Source: Nitrospirota bacterium
GTDB lineage: Bacteria; Nitrospirota; Thermodesulfovibrionia; UBA6902
DNA: 64,000 nt
Direction of reading: 5' to 3'
NCBI GenBank assembly: GCA_016207885.1
Contig: JACQZE010000010.1
Location: 35,760 to 99,759, forward strand
Part shown: one piece after another, positions 23,819-33,754 of the stretch
How the letters are laid out: every line of letters begins with the position of its first letter
How positions within the stretch are numbered: the stretch's first letter is position 1
The notes under the pieces: model-generated
What the model was told of the DNA's origin: nothing
Databases searched by the model: none
What the model saw: the letters and a program-made list of their open reading frames with translations, nothing else
Translations under genes and position numbers: made by a program

Positions 23819-26620
23819 ATGTCATCAATTAGGCTGCGCAACCATCTCAAGAACTCCAGGCGGTTTCGTCGTCTTTCGCTTTACTTCGCGTTAGGTATTA
23901 TTGCCCTGATAATCTACGAATGGCGTACCTCTTTTATTCAATCATGGGTTTATTCAAACTATGCCAGAAAATTGCAATTCACACTCGGTTCCGGCCCCAG
24001 CCCGAGTATTGTTTTTCCTGAGAAAGGCCCTTTTGACGAAAGACGCGGTTATGTAAGTATCCCTGCATTTGTCATCAATCTGGAGAAAAACAATTATGAA
24101 ATAATCCGTCAGGCCCGCTTCAGCCCGGCCCTTGAAAAGGCTGTCAGGGACGGCATAACTCCTCCATATAAAGAAAAGAATGTGGCCGGGTTGAGCATAC
24201 TTGACAGGCTGGGCATGCCTCTCTATGAAAGCATCCCGAGCGAAAGGATATATGCCAGCTTTGAGGATATACCCGAGGACATTATCAAGATACTGCTCTT
24301 TATTGAAAACCGCGAGCTGTTAAAGCCGGCAGGGGATACACAGAATCCTGTCTTTGAGTGGAACCGCATGGCAAAGGCCGGAATCCAGTATGTCGGGAAC
24401 AAGATCGGCCTGCCTATAGCGGTTGAAGGCGGAAGCACCCTGGCCACGCAGCTTGAGAAGTATCAGCATTCTCAGGGAGGACGTACTGCCGGGGCGAAAG
24501 AAAAGATACTCCAGATAACTTCCGCAAGCATCAAGGCTTACAGGTCAGGACGCGATACTACGGTCTCCAGGAGGGAGATCGTGACTGATTATATTAATAC
24601 GATGCCGCTGGCATCAGCAGCCGGATACGGTGAGGTCAACGGGCTTGGTGAGGGCTTATTGGCGTGGTTTGGCACAGATATCAGGGAGGCGTCTGATATC
24701 CTGCGTTTAAAGGAAAGCCCCTCTTCTGATCTGAAATTGCGCGCCGAGACATTCAAAAAAGTCATGGCACTTTTTCTTGCGGTGAAGGCACCGACCGATT
24801 ATCTTGTAAAAAACAGACAGGCACTATTGCAGAGGATAGATCACTTTACAGGCCTGATGCTGAAGGAAGGCGAGATCACCCCTGAATTTCATGATGCGCT
24901 GAAGTCCCTCCCCCTTGAATTCAGGACAGGCAGGATGAATGTGACGAAGGCGCCTTTTGCCGAAAGCAAAGCTCCGAACGCTGTCAGATATCATCTTCTC
25001 AAGGTGCTGAACTTACCCGGCTTTTATGATCTGGGCCGTCTGGACCTGACTGTTAACAGTACGCTGGATGCGGATATTCAGAAAAAAGTCGCGAATATGC
25101 TTGGACAGCTCTCTGACAAGGAATTTGTAATGTCTGCGGGGCTGTCTCAGGAGCGTATGCTGAAGCACGGCGACCTGAAAAACATGATCTATAGTGTTCT
25201 TCTATATGAGAAAACACCTTCCGGCAACGCACTAAGGGTGCAGGCTGACAATCTGGACAAGCCTCTGGATATAAATGAAGGCGTAAAACTGGATCTTGGT
25301 TCAACGGCAAAGTTAAGGACACTTGCGCATTATCTCCAGATAATATCCGAGGCATACGAAAAGATGTCCGGCCAGACCCCTGAGGCGCTGAGAAATGCCC
25401 CCTCTCTTCATAAAGACCCTATCTCCAGATGGATAGCTGAAGAGCTTTCAGCGAGACCGGGACTGTCCCTGTCGCAGGTTCTTGAGGCAGCTATGGAGAG
25501 AAGATATTCCGGTAATCCGTCTGAGGTATTTTTTACCGGAGGAGGGCAGCACAGGTTTGAGAATTTCAACAAAGACGATAACAGCAGGGTAATGACGGTT
25601 TATGAAGGGCTGAGAAATTCCGTCAATCTCGTCTTTGTACGCCTGATGCGTGATATTGTTTCTTATCATACGGCGCGACTGGACATTGATACCGCAGTTG
25701 TAATGAAAGACCAGAAAGATGCAAAGCGAAAGGAGCTTCTCACCATTGCTGCTGACAAAGAGTCGCGTGATTTGCTTTCCGGATTCGTGGAAAAGTATAA
25801 AGATGTACCGCTTAACCGGGCTATTAAAAAACTACACAGACATCCGCTTGAACTTTGGACGATAGGTTATTTGGAGGCACACCCTCAGGCGCAATGGCAG
25901 GAGTTAGTGCAGGCCAGTGCAGTTGAAAGAGAACAATCCAGCGCATGGCTTTTTTCACCGCGCAACAAACATGCCCAGGATATCAGGATCAGGATACTGA
26001 TCGAAGAAATGGCATTTGGGGAGATACACAAGGGATGGCAAAAACTCGGGTACCCGTTTGACTCTCTGGTTCCATCATATGCCACTTCTATAGGCAGTTC
26101 GGCAGACCGGCCAAGCGCGCTTGCAGAGCTTATGGGGATTATAGTAAATGACGGGCTGCGTATGCCGGCGCTCAAGGTGACATCGCTTAACTTTGCAAAG
26201 GACACCCCGTATGAGACCGAACTTTTCCTGAAGCCGGTTGCGGGTGAAAGGGTCATGTCAACGGAAGTAGCAGGGATCCTGAAGAAAGCTCTGGCAGGAG
26301 TTGTTGAAGGCGGCACGGCACGCGCTGTTTCAGGCGCATTTAAAGGGACTGACGGCAGCCCTTTGGCAGTTGGGGGCAAGACCGGTTCAGGTGACAACCG
26401 GTTTGAAACATTTGGAAAGGGCGGAACCCTTATCAGTTCAAGAGTGGTAAACAGGACAGCCACCTTTGTTTTTTATATAGGTGGCCGCCATTATGGTGTT
26501 ATCACGGCATTCATGCCTGGTGAGGAAGCTGCGGATTATTCCTTTACCAGTTCTTTGCCTGTGAATATTCTGCGCCTTCTGGCGCCAGGATTGAAGCCGA
26601 TGATCCTGACTGATAAATAA
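23819..26620 (+). CDS. Bifunctional penicillin-binding protein with atypical GT51 domain
   Basis: A 933-aa inner-membrane protein with one TM helix (about residues 20-36). The GT51 glycosyltransferase region has GGSTLATQLEKY and a YGEVNGLGEGLLAWFG motif. Its first motif reads FIENRE instead of the usual EDRxFxxH, and the second catalytic Glu is not at the usual place in the RTAGAKEKILQ segment. The transpeptidase has complete motifs: GSTAK (SxxK), SVN and KTGS. It follows the YkuD-like genes and precedes the two-component pair. Confidence 0.85.
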   Translation: MSSIRLRNHLKNSRRFRRLSLYFALGIIALIIYEWRTSFIQSWVYSNYARKLQFTLGSGPSPSIVFPEKGPFDERRGYVSIPAFVINLEKNNYEIIRQARFSPALEKAVRDGITPPYKEKNVAGLSILDRLGMPLYESIPSERIYASFEDIPEDIIKILLFIENRELLKPAGDTQNPVFEWNRMAKAGIQYVGNKIGLPIAVEGGSTLATQLEKYQHSQGGRTAGAKEKILQITSASIKAYRSGRDTTVSRREIVTDYINTMPLASAAGYGEVNGLGEGLLAWFGTDIREASDILRLKESPSSDLKLRAETFKKVMALFLAVKAPTDYLVKNRQALLQRIDHFTGLMLKEGEITPEFHDALKSLPLEFRTGRMNVTKAPFAESKAPNAVRYHLLKVLNLPGFYDLGRLDLTVNSTLDADIQKKVANMLGQLSDKEFVMSAGLSQERMLKHGDLKNMIYSVLLYEKTPSGNALRVQADNLDKPLDINEGVKLDLGSTAKLRTLAHYLQIISEAYEKMSGQTPEALRNAPSLHKDPISRWIAEELSARPGLSLSQVLEAAMERRYSGNPSEVFFTGGGQHRFENFNKDDNSRVMTVYEGLRNSVNLVFVRLMRDIVSYHTARLDIDTAVVMKDQKDAKRKELLTIAADKESRDLLSGFVEKYKDVPLNRAIKKLHRHPLELWTIGYLEAHPQAQWQELVQASAVEREQSSAWLFSPRNKHAQDIRIRILIEEMAFGEIHKGWQKLGYPFDSLVPSYATSIGSSADRPSALAELMGIIVNDGLRMPALKVTSLNFAKDTPYETELFLKPVAGERVMSTEVAGILKKALAGVVEGGTARAVSGAFKGTDGSPLAVGGKTGSGDNRFETFGKGGTLISSRVVNRTATFVFYIGGRHYGVITAFMPGEEAADYSFTSSLPVNILRLLAPGLKPMILTDK

Positions 26621-26678
26621 TTCCAGGACGCTGATATTTCAAAAGTTATATAATTATGATTATGAAAGCTGAGATCCT

Positions 26679-28109
26679 ATGATACAAGACAGATTATTTA
26701 AATCGTCTCTTCACAAAAAACTCGTGGCAATGATGCTTTTTCTCAGCCTGAGCCTGATATCAATACTTATATTTCTGTATTCCCAGTCAGAGAAAGCGAT
26801 ATTCAATGAGTTTGAAAGACAGACGGCCGAGCTTTCAAAGGCGATACAGATCGGCATGGAGGAGGCCACGAGCAGCGGCATAACAGATGAAAAACGCCTG
26901 CAGGGCTTTCTTGGCAAGCTGAATGCAAAAGGTGTAAAGGAGATATCTGTTATCAGCACGTCAGACAAGATCATCTCCAGCACAAACCCGAAGGATGTGG
27001 GCAAGTGGATATCGAAGAGTAAAAAAGAATTGATATTCAAGGCTGAGCTGGGGGAACCTGTCACAGGAGAGGATCAGGGGTACAATGTAATGATCCCGGT
27101 TGTTTCAGGCGACAAACAAATGGGTTATATCAATCTGACATTGAATACTGAGGACTTCTCTGTATTTCTCCAGACCAGTATGATCAGAAGGATAGTAGCC
27201 GCCTCTATCATATTCGGGATAGGAGCTATTCTGGCTGTTTTTTTTGCAAAGCGATACACAAAGCCGATAGAGGAAGTTGTTACAGCGGCGCAGAGGGTTG
27301 CGCTCGGCGACCTTGATCAGGAGCTTCATACAGGCAGAAAGGATGAAATAGGGGAACTGGCAAGGAGCTTTAACTACATGGTCGGGAAATTGCGGGATCA
27401 GAGGGAGATGACAGAAAAACTTAGAAAGGCGGAGCATCTTGCTGGCATAGGCCAGTTCGCCCAGAATATAGCGCACGAGATCAAGAATCCTTTGAACTTC
27501 ATTAACCTTTCTATTGACCATATGAGGGAGACTGCAAAACCTTCAGATCCTGTTCAGGCGGAAAAGTTTGATTCTCTTATTACGAATATGAAAGGCGAGA
27601 TACAGCGTGTAAGCAGGTTTGCCGAAAGCTTTCTTGAATACGGCAGGCCCTTTGAACTGAACCGCCGAAAGACTAAAATGGAAACAGTAATTGATGAGGT
27701 CGTTGAGCTTGTATCGGTAAAGGCTCAAATGGAGAATATACAGATACATAAAGAGTACCGGAAGATACCGGAGCTTAATATTGACCCTGAATTTATCAAA
27801 ACATGTATTTACAATATCATTATCAATTCACTTGAGGCGATGCCTGACGGGGGCGTTCTTACGATTATGGCAGGGATGGCAGGTTCAAATTTCTCTCTTG
27901 CTGTGAAAGACACAGGAATCGGCGTTAACAAGGATATGATGGATAAGGTCTTTGAACCCTTTTTGACTACAAAGAGCAAAGGCCTGGGACTTGGGCTTGC
28001 GTTTACAAAAAGGATTATTGAAGAGCATGGCGGCAAGGTTGTGTTTGAAAGTACGGAAGGCAAGGGCAGTACCTTAACATTCATTCTGCCTGTAGAGAAG
28101 GAGCATTAG
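26679..28109 (+). CDS. Membrane sensor histidine kinase, NtrB/ZraS type
   Basis: A 476-aa kinase with TM1 at about residues 15-33, a periplasmic sensor domain, TM2 about 163-187 and HAMP 187-240. The phosphoacceptor His is in AHEIKNPLNFI. The ATPase domain has the N box IIINSLEAMPDGG, G1 DTGIGV and G2 KGLGLGLAFTKRI. The stop abuts the NtrC-family gene directly, so the pair works together. The position after the cell-wall genes suggests that it senses envelope state. A poorly supported TATAAT lies at 26649-26654. Confidence 0.92.
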   Translation: MIQDRLFKSSLHKKLVAMMLFLSLSLISILIFLYSQSEKAIFNEFERQTAELSKAIQIGMEEATSSGITDEKRLQGFLGKLNAKGVKEISVISTSDKIISSTNPKDVGKWISKSKKELIFKAELGEPVTGEDQGYNVMIPVVSGDKQMGYINLTLNTEDFSVFLQTSMIRRIVAASIIFGIGAILAVFFAKRYTKPIEEVVTAAQRVALGDLDQELHTGRKDEIGELARSFNYMVGKLRDQREMTEKLRKAEHLAGIGQFAQNIAHEIKNPLNFINLSIDHMRETAKPSDPVQAEKFDSLITNMKGEIQRVSRFAESFLEYGRPFELNRRKTKMETVIDEVVELVSVKAQMENIQIHKEYRKIPELNIDPEFIKTCIYNIIINSLEAMPDGGVLTIMAGMAGSNFSLAVKDTGIGVNKDMMDKVFEPFLTTKSKGLGLGLAFTKRIIEEHGGKVVFESTEGKGSTLTFILPVEKEH

Positions 28110-29477
28110 ATGCCGGTCATACTTGTTGTTGACGATGAGCCGCTTCAGAGGGATATCCTTAAGACGATATTGGAATCAGAAGGGTATGAGGCGCATACCG
28201 CTGCTTCCGGCGAAGAGGCGCTCGGAGTCATTAAAAAGTTCCAGCCTGAGGTCATACTCACTGACCTAAGGATGAAAGGCATGGATGGGATCGAGTTCAT
28301 GGAGGCTGTTCCCCAGGAGCCTTTTAAGCCTTCTGTAATTATTATTACCGCGCATGGCACCATATCATCTGCTGTTGAGGCTGTCAGGAAAGGTGCCTTT
28401 GATTATCTTACAAAACCGATAGACAAGAACAGCCTGCTGCTGACCGTCAGAAGAGCGGTTGAGAGGGCATCTCTGCTGAAAGAGAATATGCTCCTCCATA
28501 AGGAGCTTTTCAGCAAATTCAAGATCGAAGGCATTGTCGGAAAGTCAGAGAAGATGCAAAAGGCGATGGAGATAGTAAAAAAAGTCGCGCCTTCATCCGC
28601 AACGGTATTTATAAGGGGTGAAAGCGGTACGGGCAAAGAGCTTGCGGCAAGGGCGATCCATTACAACAGCCTCCGAAAGACAAAGCCGTTCATCGCACTG
28701 AACTGCGCTTCCATACCTGAGAACCTTTTTGAGAGTGAACTCTTCGGTTACGAACCAGGCGCGTTCACCGGGGCCAACACGAGGAAAGAGGGCCTTTTTG
28801 AACTTGCAAACGGAGGCACTCTCTTTCTTGATGAGATCGGTGACCTGCCGCTTGTGACACAGTCAAAACTGTTGAGGGTCTTTCAGGATAAGGAGATACG
28901 CAGGATAGGCAGTAAAGTGACCATAAAGATCGATGTGAGGATAATAACCGCGACAAACAAGGATATGGAAAAGGAGATCGCGGCCGGCCATTTCAGGGAA
29001 GATATGTATTACAGGCTCAAGGTTGTAACGATTTATCTTCCGCCTCTAAGGGAGAGGATCGAAGATATTCCTGAACTTGTAGATTTTTTCCTGAAGAAAT
29101 ACAACAAGGAATTCGGCAAGAGAATAAAATCTGTGGAGCCTGCCGTTCTCAATGCTTTTTCGCGTTATCAATGGCCGGGCAATATAAGGCAGATAGAATC
29201 GGTTATTGAAAGGGCTGTGCTTATGAATGATACAGGGTCTATCAATCTGAGAGACATAAAAGGCGAACTTGAGTTTGTTGATAATAAAGAAAGTTCCGCT
29301 GCTTTTGATCTTCCGCCTGAGGGGATAAATTTTGAAAAGATGGAAAAAGAGCTTATCAGCAAGGCCATGGACAGGTCAGGCGGGGTGGCGTCAAAGGCTG
29401 CAAAGTTATTAGGGATGAGCTATAAGACATTTTTGTACAGGTTGGAAAAGCATAACATCGAAAGCGCTCCCTCCTGA
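28110..29477 (+). CDS. NtrC-family sigma-54-dependent response regulator
   Basis: A 455-aa protein. The receiver domain (1-120) has the acidic pair VVDDE and phosphoacceptor Asp in [12 protein letters not shown]. The AAA+ domain (about 140-370) has Walker A GESGTGKE, the GAFTGA loop that contacts sigma-54, and [13 protein letters not shown]. The C-terminal Fis-type HTH is [22 protein letters not shown]. It starts right after the kinase stop. It is the obvious candidate activator of the promoter at 20506-20520. Confidence 0.94.
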   Translation: MPVILVVDDEPLQRDILKTILESEGYEAHTAASGEEALGVIKKFQPEVILTDLRMKGMDGIEFMEAVPQEPFKPSVIIITAHGTISSAVEAVRKGAFDYLTKPIDKNSLLLTVRRAVERASLLKENMLLHKELFSKFKIEGIVGKSEKMQKAMEIVKKVAPSSATVFIRGESGTGKELAARAIHYNSLRKTKPFIALNCASIPENLFESELFGYEPGAFTGANTRKEGLFELANGGTLFLDEIGDLPLVTQSKLLRVFQDKEIRRIGSKVTIKIDVRIITATNKDMEKEIAAGHFREDMYYRLKVVTIYLPPLRERIEDIPELVDFFLKKYNKEFGKRIKSVEPAVLNAFSRYQWPGNIRQIESVIERAVLMNDTGSINLRDIKGELEFVDNKESSAAFDLPPEGINFEKMEKELISKAMDRSGGVASKAAKLLGMSYKTFLYRLEKHNIESAPS

Positions 29478-29502
29478 TTTGATTCTTATCTTTATATCAG
29501 GG

Positions 29503-29922
29503 TCAATCCTTCACCCAGTAAGCCAGCTTTTCCGCAATCATCGCCATAATTAGAAAGACCAATAAACCTATTCCCTGATACATTGGTTCCGCATAGAGAA
29601 CCGGTTCAATCCCTGACCTATAAGAGAAGTAGGCGAGGGGCGGGATCCATGCTGTCAGGGAAATAAGCAAGCCTCTCCATCCTATAGAGAGAAAGGTCTT
29701 CGGCCTGGGAGGGCGCGTATCCCTTTCCTTATTCATGTCTCTGGCAGGGATCTGTTCGCCTCTCTGGCTAAGGAGCCGGCCTATAGCTTCAAAAGCCTCA
29801 TCCGAATATTTATTGACATCGTTTTCTTTGTATATATTCTTAAGTTCTTCAGTATCCCTATTCTCCATCGTCTTCATTATGTCTTCTATAAGTATCTCTT
29901 TGCGGTCCGGTATGGTTGCCAT
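29503..29922 (-). CDS. Small membrane protein, function unknown
   Basis: Unrecognised 139-aa protein. The first 80 residues are charged and helical (IMKTMENRDTEELKNIYKEND). They are followed by two hydrophobic helices, about 82-100 and 116-134. The C terminus is short (KLAYWVKD). It converges with the response regulator and lies in front of nifS on the minus strand. AAGGAG sits 7 bases upstream of the start. Confidence 0.7.
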   Translation of the reverse strand: MATIPDRKEILIEDIMKTMENRDTEELKNIYKENDVNKYSDEAFEAIGRLLSQRGEQIPARDMNKERDTRPPRPKTFLSIGWRGLLISLTAWIPPLAYFSYRSGIEPVLYAEPMYQGIGLLVFLIMAMIAEKLAYWVKD

Positions 29923-30012
29923 TTCAGAAGGCTCCTTTTTTTAATGTGATTATTAATAAATTAGAATAAAATCTTAAAAAAAACAAATCAGGCAAAAGAG
30001 CGCAAGAGACAT

Positions 30013-31170
30013 CTATGATTCTCTTCCAAAAGGACTGAGCGCGCGCAGGTCTCTTATGATCTCCGGCATCTTTTGAAGGACAAGGCCTATCTCTTCATCT
30101 GTTGTGTATCTGCTCAGGGAGAACCTGATCGAGCCGTGAATGGCGGTAAAAGGCACGCCCATGGCCCTTAGCACATGCGAAGGCTCAAGAGAGCCTGAAG
30201 TGCATGCCGAGCCCGAGGATGCGCAGATATTATATTCATTCAATCTCAGCAGAATGGCCTCACCTTCTACATATTCAAAGCTGATATTTGAAGTGTTCGG
30301 CAGCCGGTTCTCTGTATCGCCATTGACCCTTGCGTCAGGGCATGCGCTGAGCAACCCCTTTTCGAGCCGGTCACGAAGGTTTGTTACTTTTGTGTTTTCA
30401 ATACCGAGATTATCTTTGGCAAGCCCGCATGCTTTTCCAAATGCGATTATTGAGGCAACATTCTCTGTGCCTGACCTTCTGCCTCTCTCCTGATGCCCCC
30501 CGATAATGTACGGAGAGAACCTGATGCCTTTTCTTACATAAAGCGCCCCGATGCCTTTTGGCGAGTGTATCTTATGCCCTGAGATGGACATCATGTCAAC
30601 CGGGAGTTTCTTCACATCCACCGGTATCTTGCCTACAGCCTGCACGGCATCTGTATGCATAATAACACCTTTAGACTTCACGATCTCGCATATCTTCTCA
30701 ATCGGAAATATCACCCCGCTTTCATTGTTAGCGTACATTATGGAGACAACGGCGGTGTTCTCAGTTATTGACCTCTCCAGGTTCAGGAGGTCGATCCTTC
30801 CAAGTTTATCGACTGGCAGGGTGGTTATATCGAATCCCCTTCTCGACATAGCCTTGCAGAAGTTCAGAACAGCCGGGTGTTCGACCCTTGTGGTGATGAT
30901 ATGTCTCTTCCGGCCTGTTTCAAGAGCGCTCATGACAGCGGTGTTGTCGCTCTCAGTCCCGCAGCTGGTGAATATTATCTCTTCAGGCTCTGCATTTATC
31001 AGCGAAGCAGCCTCTGCTCTTGCCTCCTCTATCTTCCTGTGGATCTGGCCTCCGAATAGGTGCATGCTCGAAGGGTTGCCGTAGAGTTCTGTCAGGTATG
31101 GCAGCATAGCATCTCTCGCCTCATCAGCGACCCTTGTTGTCGCGTTATTGTCGAGATAGACCTCTTTCAT
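30013..31170 (-). CDS. nifS: Cysteine desulfurase NifS
   Basis: A PLP enzyme that takes sulfur from cysteine for Fe-S cluster assembly. It starts MKEVYLDNNATTRV. The PLP Lys is in SISGHKIHSPKG, and the catalytic Cys loop is SSGSACTSGSLEPSHVL. The 385-aa length is normal. The start overlaps the nifU stop by three bases, so the two are translationally coupled. Confidence 0.95.
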   Translation of the reverse strand: MKEVYLDNNATTRVADEARDAMLPYLTELYGNPSSMHLFGGQIHRKIEEARAEAASLINAEPEEIIFTSCGTESDNTAVMSALETGRKRHIITTRVEHPAVLNFCKAMSRRGFDITTLPVDKLGRIDLLNLERSITENTAVVSIMYANNESGVIFPIEKICEIVKSKGVIMHTDAVQAVGKIPVDVKKLPVDMMSISGHKIHSPKGIGALYVRKGIRFSPYIIGGHQERGRRSGTENVASIIAFGKACGLAKDNLGIENTKVTNLRDRLEKGLLSACPDARVNGDTENRLPNTSNISFEYVEGEAILLRLNEYNICASSGSACTSGSLEPSHVLRAMGVPFTAIHGSIRFSLSRYTTDEEIGLVLQKMPEIIRDLRALSPFGRES

Positions 31171-31988
31171 TGGGCCTCCACAACCAGTTCATCGCTTATA
31201 AGTTCCTTCAGTGTCTTATTGATATCTCCAATCGTAATGCCGGACATCTTGCATTCAGTGCACATGCCTCTCAGTGCTATTATGACCCTGTTGCCCTGAA
31301 CATCTATGAGCTCTATATCCCCTCCATCAGCCTGAAGCCTCGGCCTTATCTCTTTTTCGATCACTTCCTGTATCATGGCTATCTTTTTGATATTGGTCAT
31401 CGCTTTCTTTGGACTCGCGGCCTTTACTCCTGATACCTCAAGCAGGATATCCGCGATCCTGGGGATGCATTCACCGCAGCCTCCGCCGGCCTTTGTGAAA
31501 TTGGTTATATCCTCTACAGTACGCAGGCCGTTCTCTTTTATGGCACGCCTTATCTTCTGATCTGTCACGCCGAAGCACTTGCAGACCATCTCTCCTTCAT
31601 CAGCTTCGGGACGCGCTTCTCCTCTATAATCGGCAACAGCAGCCTCAAGCGCTTCCTGTCCCATCACAGAACAGTGCATCTTTTCGCGGGGAAGGCCGCC
31701 GAGGTATTCAGCGATATCCTTGTTCGTGACCTTCAACGCTTCATCAACCGTCTTTCCTTTTATCAGTTCAGTTAGCGCGGATGATGAGGCGATGGCGCTT
31801 GCGCATCCGAATGTCTGAAACTTAGCGTCAATGATCCTGTCTGTCTTTCTGTCTATCTTCAGCGTGAGCTTCAGCGCGTCGCCGCAGATCAGGCTGCCGA
31901 TCTCGCCTACAGCGTCAGGATTTTCGATCTCTCCGGTATTTTTGGGTTGTAAAAAGAGTTTTTTGACCTTTTCAGTATATTCCCACAT
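31167..31988 (-). CDS. nifU: Fe-S cluster scaffold NifU (three-domain)
   Basis: A 273-aa scaffold with all three NifU domains. The IscU-like N terminus has cysteines in LICGDALK, FGCASAI and MHCSVMG. The central BFD-like [2Fe-2S] domain has CKCFGV and GGCGECIP. The C-terminal NifU domain has the MCTECKMSG motif. No nitrogenase genes are in the window, so this is probably the housekeeping Fe-S system of an anaerobe. Confidence 0.94.
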   Translation of the reverse strand: MWEYTEKVKKLFLQPKNTGEIENPDAVGEIGSLICGDALKLTLKIDRKTDRIIDAKFQTFGCASAIASSSALTELIKGKTVDEALKVTNKDIAEYLGGLPREKMHCSVMGQEALEAAVADYRGEARPEADEGEMVCKCFGVTDQKIRRAIKENGLRTVEDITNFTKAGGGCGECIPRIADILLEVSGVKAASPKKAMTNIKKIAMIQEVIEKEIRPRLQADGGDIELIDVQGNRVIIALRGMCTECKMSGITIGDINKTLKELISDELVVEAQ

Positions 31989-31996
31989 ATTGATTA

Positions 31997-32023
31997 ATTA
32001 TCATAGGGATATGACCTTGTCAA
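31997..32023 (-). promoter_or_regulatory. Probable nifUS promoter
   Basis: On the minus strand, TTGACA (32023-32018) and GATAAT (32002-31997) are separated by 15 bases, shorter than the optimum. Transcription would start close to the nifU ATG at 31988. Confidence 0.4.
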
Positions 32024-32111
32024 GAAAACTCCGGATATGATATTTTTTATAGTGATTAAAGCTGTGTTATTCTATCCTGTACTCAGGTTTTAAGGCTGGC
32101 AAGGAGGAGTT

Positions 32112-32375
32112 ATGCCGATATACGAATATAAATGTACAAAGTGCAAGGAGGTTTTTGAGGTGATCCAGAAGATCAATGATGAGCCTCTTTCCAAATGCGG
32201 TGAATGCGGAGGCAAACTAAAAAAAATGATTACAAACACCTCATTCGTCCTGAAAGGAAGCGGATGGTATGTTACTGATTATCCTTCTGAAAATAGAGAT
32301 AAGGCCATGAAGGCGAAGAAGTCTGCCGATCAAAAGAAGGATTCAAAAAAGAAAGAGGCCGCAAAGACAGAGTGA
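32112..32375 (+). CDS. FmdB-family zinc ribbon protein
   Basis: An 87-aa protein starting [11 protein letters not shown], the family hallmark. A second CGEC pair completes the zinc ribbon. The C-terminal tail is Lys-rich. FmdB-type proteins are common and mostly uncharacterised; some are linked to regulation of amidase/formamidase genes. AAGGAGG at 32101-32107 supports the start. The stop overlaps the next gene's GTG. Confidence 0.9.
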   Translation: MPIYEYKCTKCKEVFEVIQKINDEPLSKCGECGGKLKKMITNTSFVLKGSGWYVTDYPSENRDKAMKAKKSADQKKDSKKKEAAKTE

Positions 32376-33172
32376 CAGCATTCATGAACAATACATCAGG
32401 AAAGATACGCCCGCATGTCCATGTCCCGTATGACGCAATAGATAAATATCTTAAGTTTATCAGGTCTGAGAAGCTGAACCTTGAGATATACTTTGGTTCC
32501 AAGCAAGCTGATGAGTTGAACAGGGACGACATCCTTGAACTGAAAAAGAAGCTGGATTACGGGCCTGAGATATCGGTACACGCACCATTCATGGATCTTT
32601 CCCCCGGAGCTGTTGATTCAAAGGTGAGAGAGGTCACGATACAGAGATTTGTTGATGTTCTTCATTACTCTAAGATACTTGAGCCCAATGTCGTTGTCTT
32701 TCATTCAGGATATGACAAGTGGAAATATGATAAACGCGTGGATATCTGGCTTGAGAGGAGCATGGAGACTTGGCAGCCTATAAATGTCATGGCAGCTGAT
32801 ATGGGCATAAAGATCGCGATAGAGAACATTTTCGAGGAGGAACCTGCAAACTTAAAGCTTCTCATGGGGGAAATGAACTCAAAGAACTTCGGGGTATGTT
32901 TTGATACCGGGCATTTCAACCTTTTTTCATCTATCTCATTGACAGAGTGGATCGAGGTTATCCATCCCTACATAGCCGAGCTTCATCTGCATGACAACAG
33001 CAGGCTTGGCGATGAACATCTTGCCATAGGGGACGGGATATTCGATTTCAACCTCTTGTTCAGGATGATTGAAGAGGTTGACTGTGTCTATACCTTAGAG
33101 GCGCACAGTATCAAAGATGTCAAGAAAAGTTTAAAATGGCTTGAGGAATATTTTGAAAAGCGTGGTGAGTAG
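32372..33172 (+). CDS. Sugar phosphate isomerase/epimerase-like TIM barrel
   Basis: A 266-aa AP-endonuclease-2/xylose-isomerase-like TIM barrel. Metal-ligand type motifs are [36 protein letters not shown] and YTLEAHS, spaced as in the family. The substrate is unknown. GTG at 32372 overlaps the fmdB stop; ATG at 32384 is an alternative start. Confidence 0.88.
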   Translation: MTAFMNNTSGKIRPHVHVPYDAIDKYLKFIRSEKLNLEIYFGSKQADELNRDDILELKKKLDYGPEISVHAPFMDLSPGAVDSKVREVTIQRFVDVLHYSKILEPNVVVFHSGYDKWKYDKRVDIWLERSMETWQPINVMAADMGIKIAIENIFEEEPANLKLLMGEMNSKNFGVCFDTGHFNLFSSISLTEWIEVIHPYIAELHLHDNSRLGDEHLAIGDGIFDFNLLFRMIEEVDCVYTLEAHSIKDVKKSLKWLEEYFEKRGE

Positions 33173-33188
33173 TTTGCCATCTGCTAAA

Positions 33189-33482
33189 TCATAGAATATT
33201 TTCTAATTGCCTTGCTCCATGACAGATTACAACAATCTCAATAATCTCATTCTTAATGCGGTAGACAATTCTATAATTCTCATAAATCTTCTCTCTTAAA
33301 TTCTCATTGTTATATTCTGGAACAACGCGGCCTGTTTTTGGGAACTGAGAGATGGTTTCAACAATCGAGATAATTTTCTTGGCAAAAAGAGCAGCGTAAT
33401 ATCTTGAATCTTTTGCGATGTAGTCACAGATATCTTCAAAATTCGAAGCTGCTCTTGGCGACCATTTTATGCTGTAAGCCAT
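33189..33482 (-). CDS. ParE/RelE-type toxin
   Basis: A 97-aa protein of the ParE/RelE fold: MAYSIKWSPRAASNFEDICDYI, then an FPKTGRVVPE segment and LREKIYENYRIVYRI near the C-terminal strands. It overlaps the upstream antitoxin by 16 bases. ParE toxins poison gyrase and RelE toxins cleave mRNA; the sequence favours ParE-like but does not settle the target. Confidence 0.85.
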   Translation of the reverse strand: MAYSIKWSPRAASNFEDICDYIAKDSRYYAALFAKKIISIVETISQFPKTGRVVPEYNNENLREKIYENYRIVYRIKNEIIEIVVICHGARQLENIL

Positions 33483-33655
33483 TTGGACATCCGCTGTTCA
33501 ATTTCTGAGTGAGGAATCCCTTTCCCCTCGTCCAATTCTTTCAACCCGGCATCAACCTGAAGCTTGAAATATAATTCTGCAATAATGTCATCAACCGTGA
33601 CCTCTTCAGGAAGAGACTGAATCATCTGAATGACCTGCTGTTTTATACCTCTCAT
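33467..33655 (-). CDS. Antitoxin of ParE-type module
   Basis: A 62-aa acidic helical protein (MIQSLPEEVTVDDIIAELYFKLQ) that overlaps the ParE-like toxin gene. Size, order and overlap match type II antitoxins often found upstream of ParE/RelE toxins. GGAGG lies just upstream on the minus strand (CCTCC at 33663-33667). No clear DNA-binding motif is seen. Confidence 0.82.
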   Translation of the reverse strand: MRGIKQQVIQMIQSLPEEVTVDDIIAELYFKLQVDAGLKELDEGKGIPHSEIEQRMSKWLTA

Positions 33656-33754
33656 TTAAATCACCTCCTCGATGTCCAAATATACCATTTAAATCTATCC
33701 GCTAACAAGGGACATGATTTTTTAGGTCTTCAAGGGAAGTAGACTTTCCGCATT

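Noticed and set aside
31060..31560. Plus-strand frames opposite nifS/nifU
   Set aside because: They mirror strongly conserved minus-strand genes and show no domain similarity.
31167..31988. NifU as evidence of nitrogen fixation
   Set aside because: No nitrogenase or nif regulatory genes are in the window, and NifUS often serves general Fe-S assembly in anaerobes.
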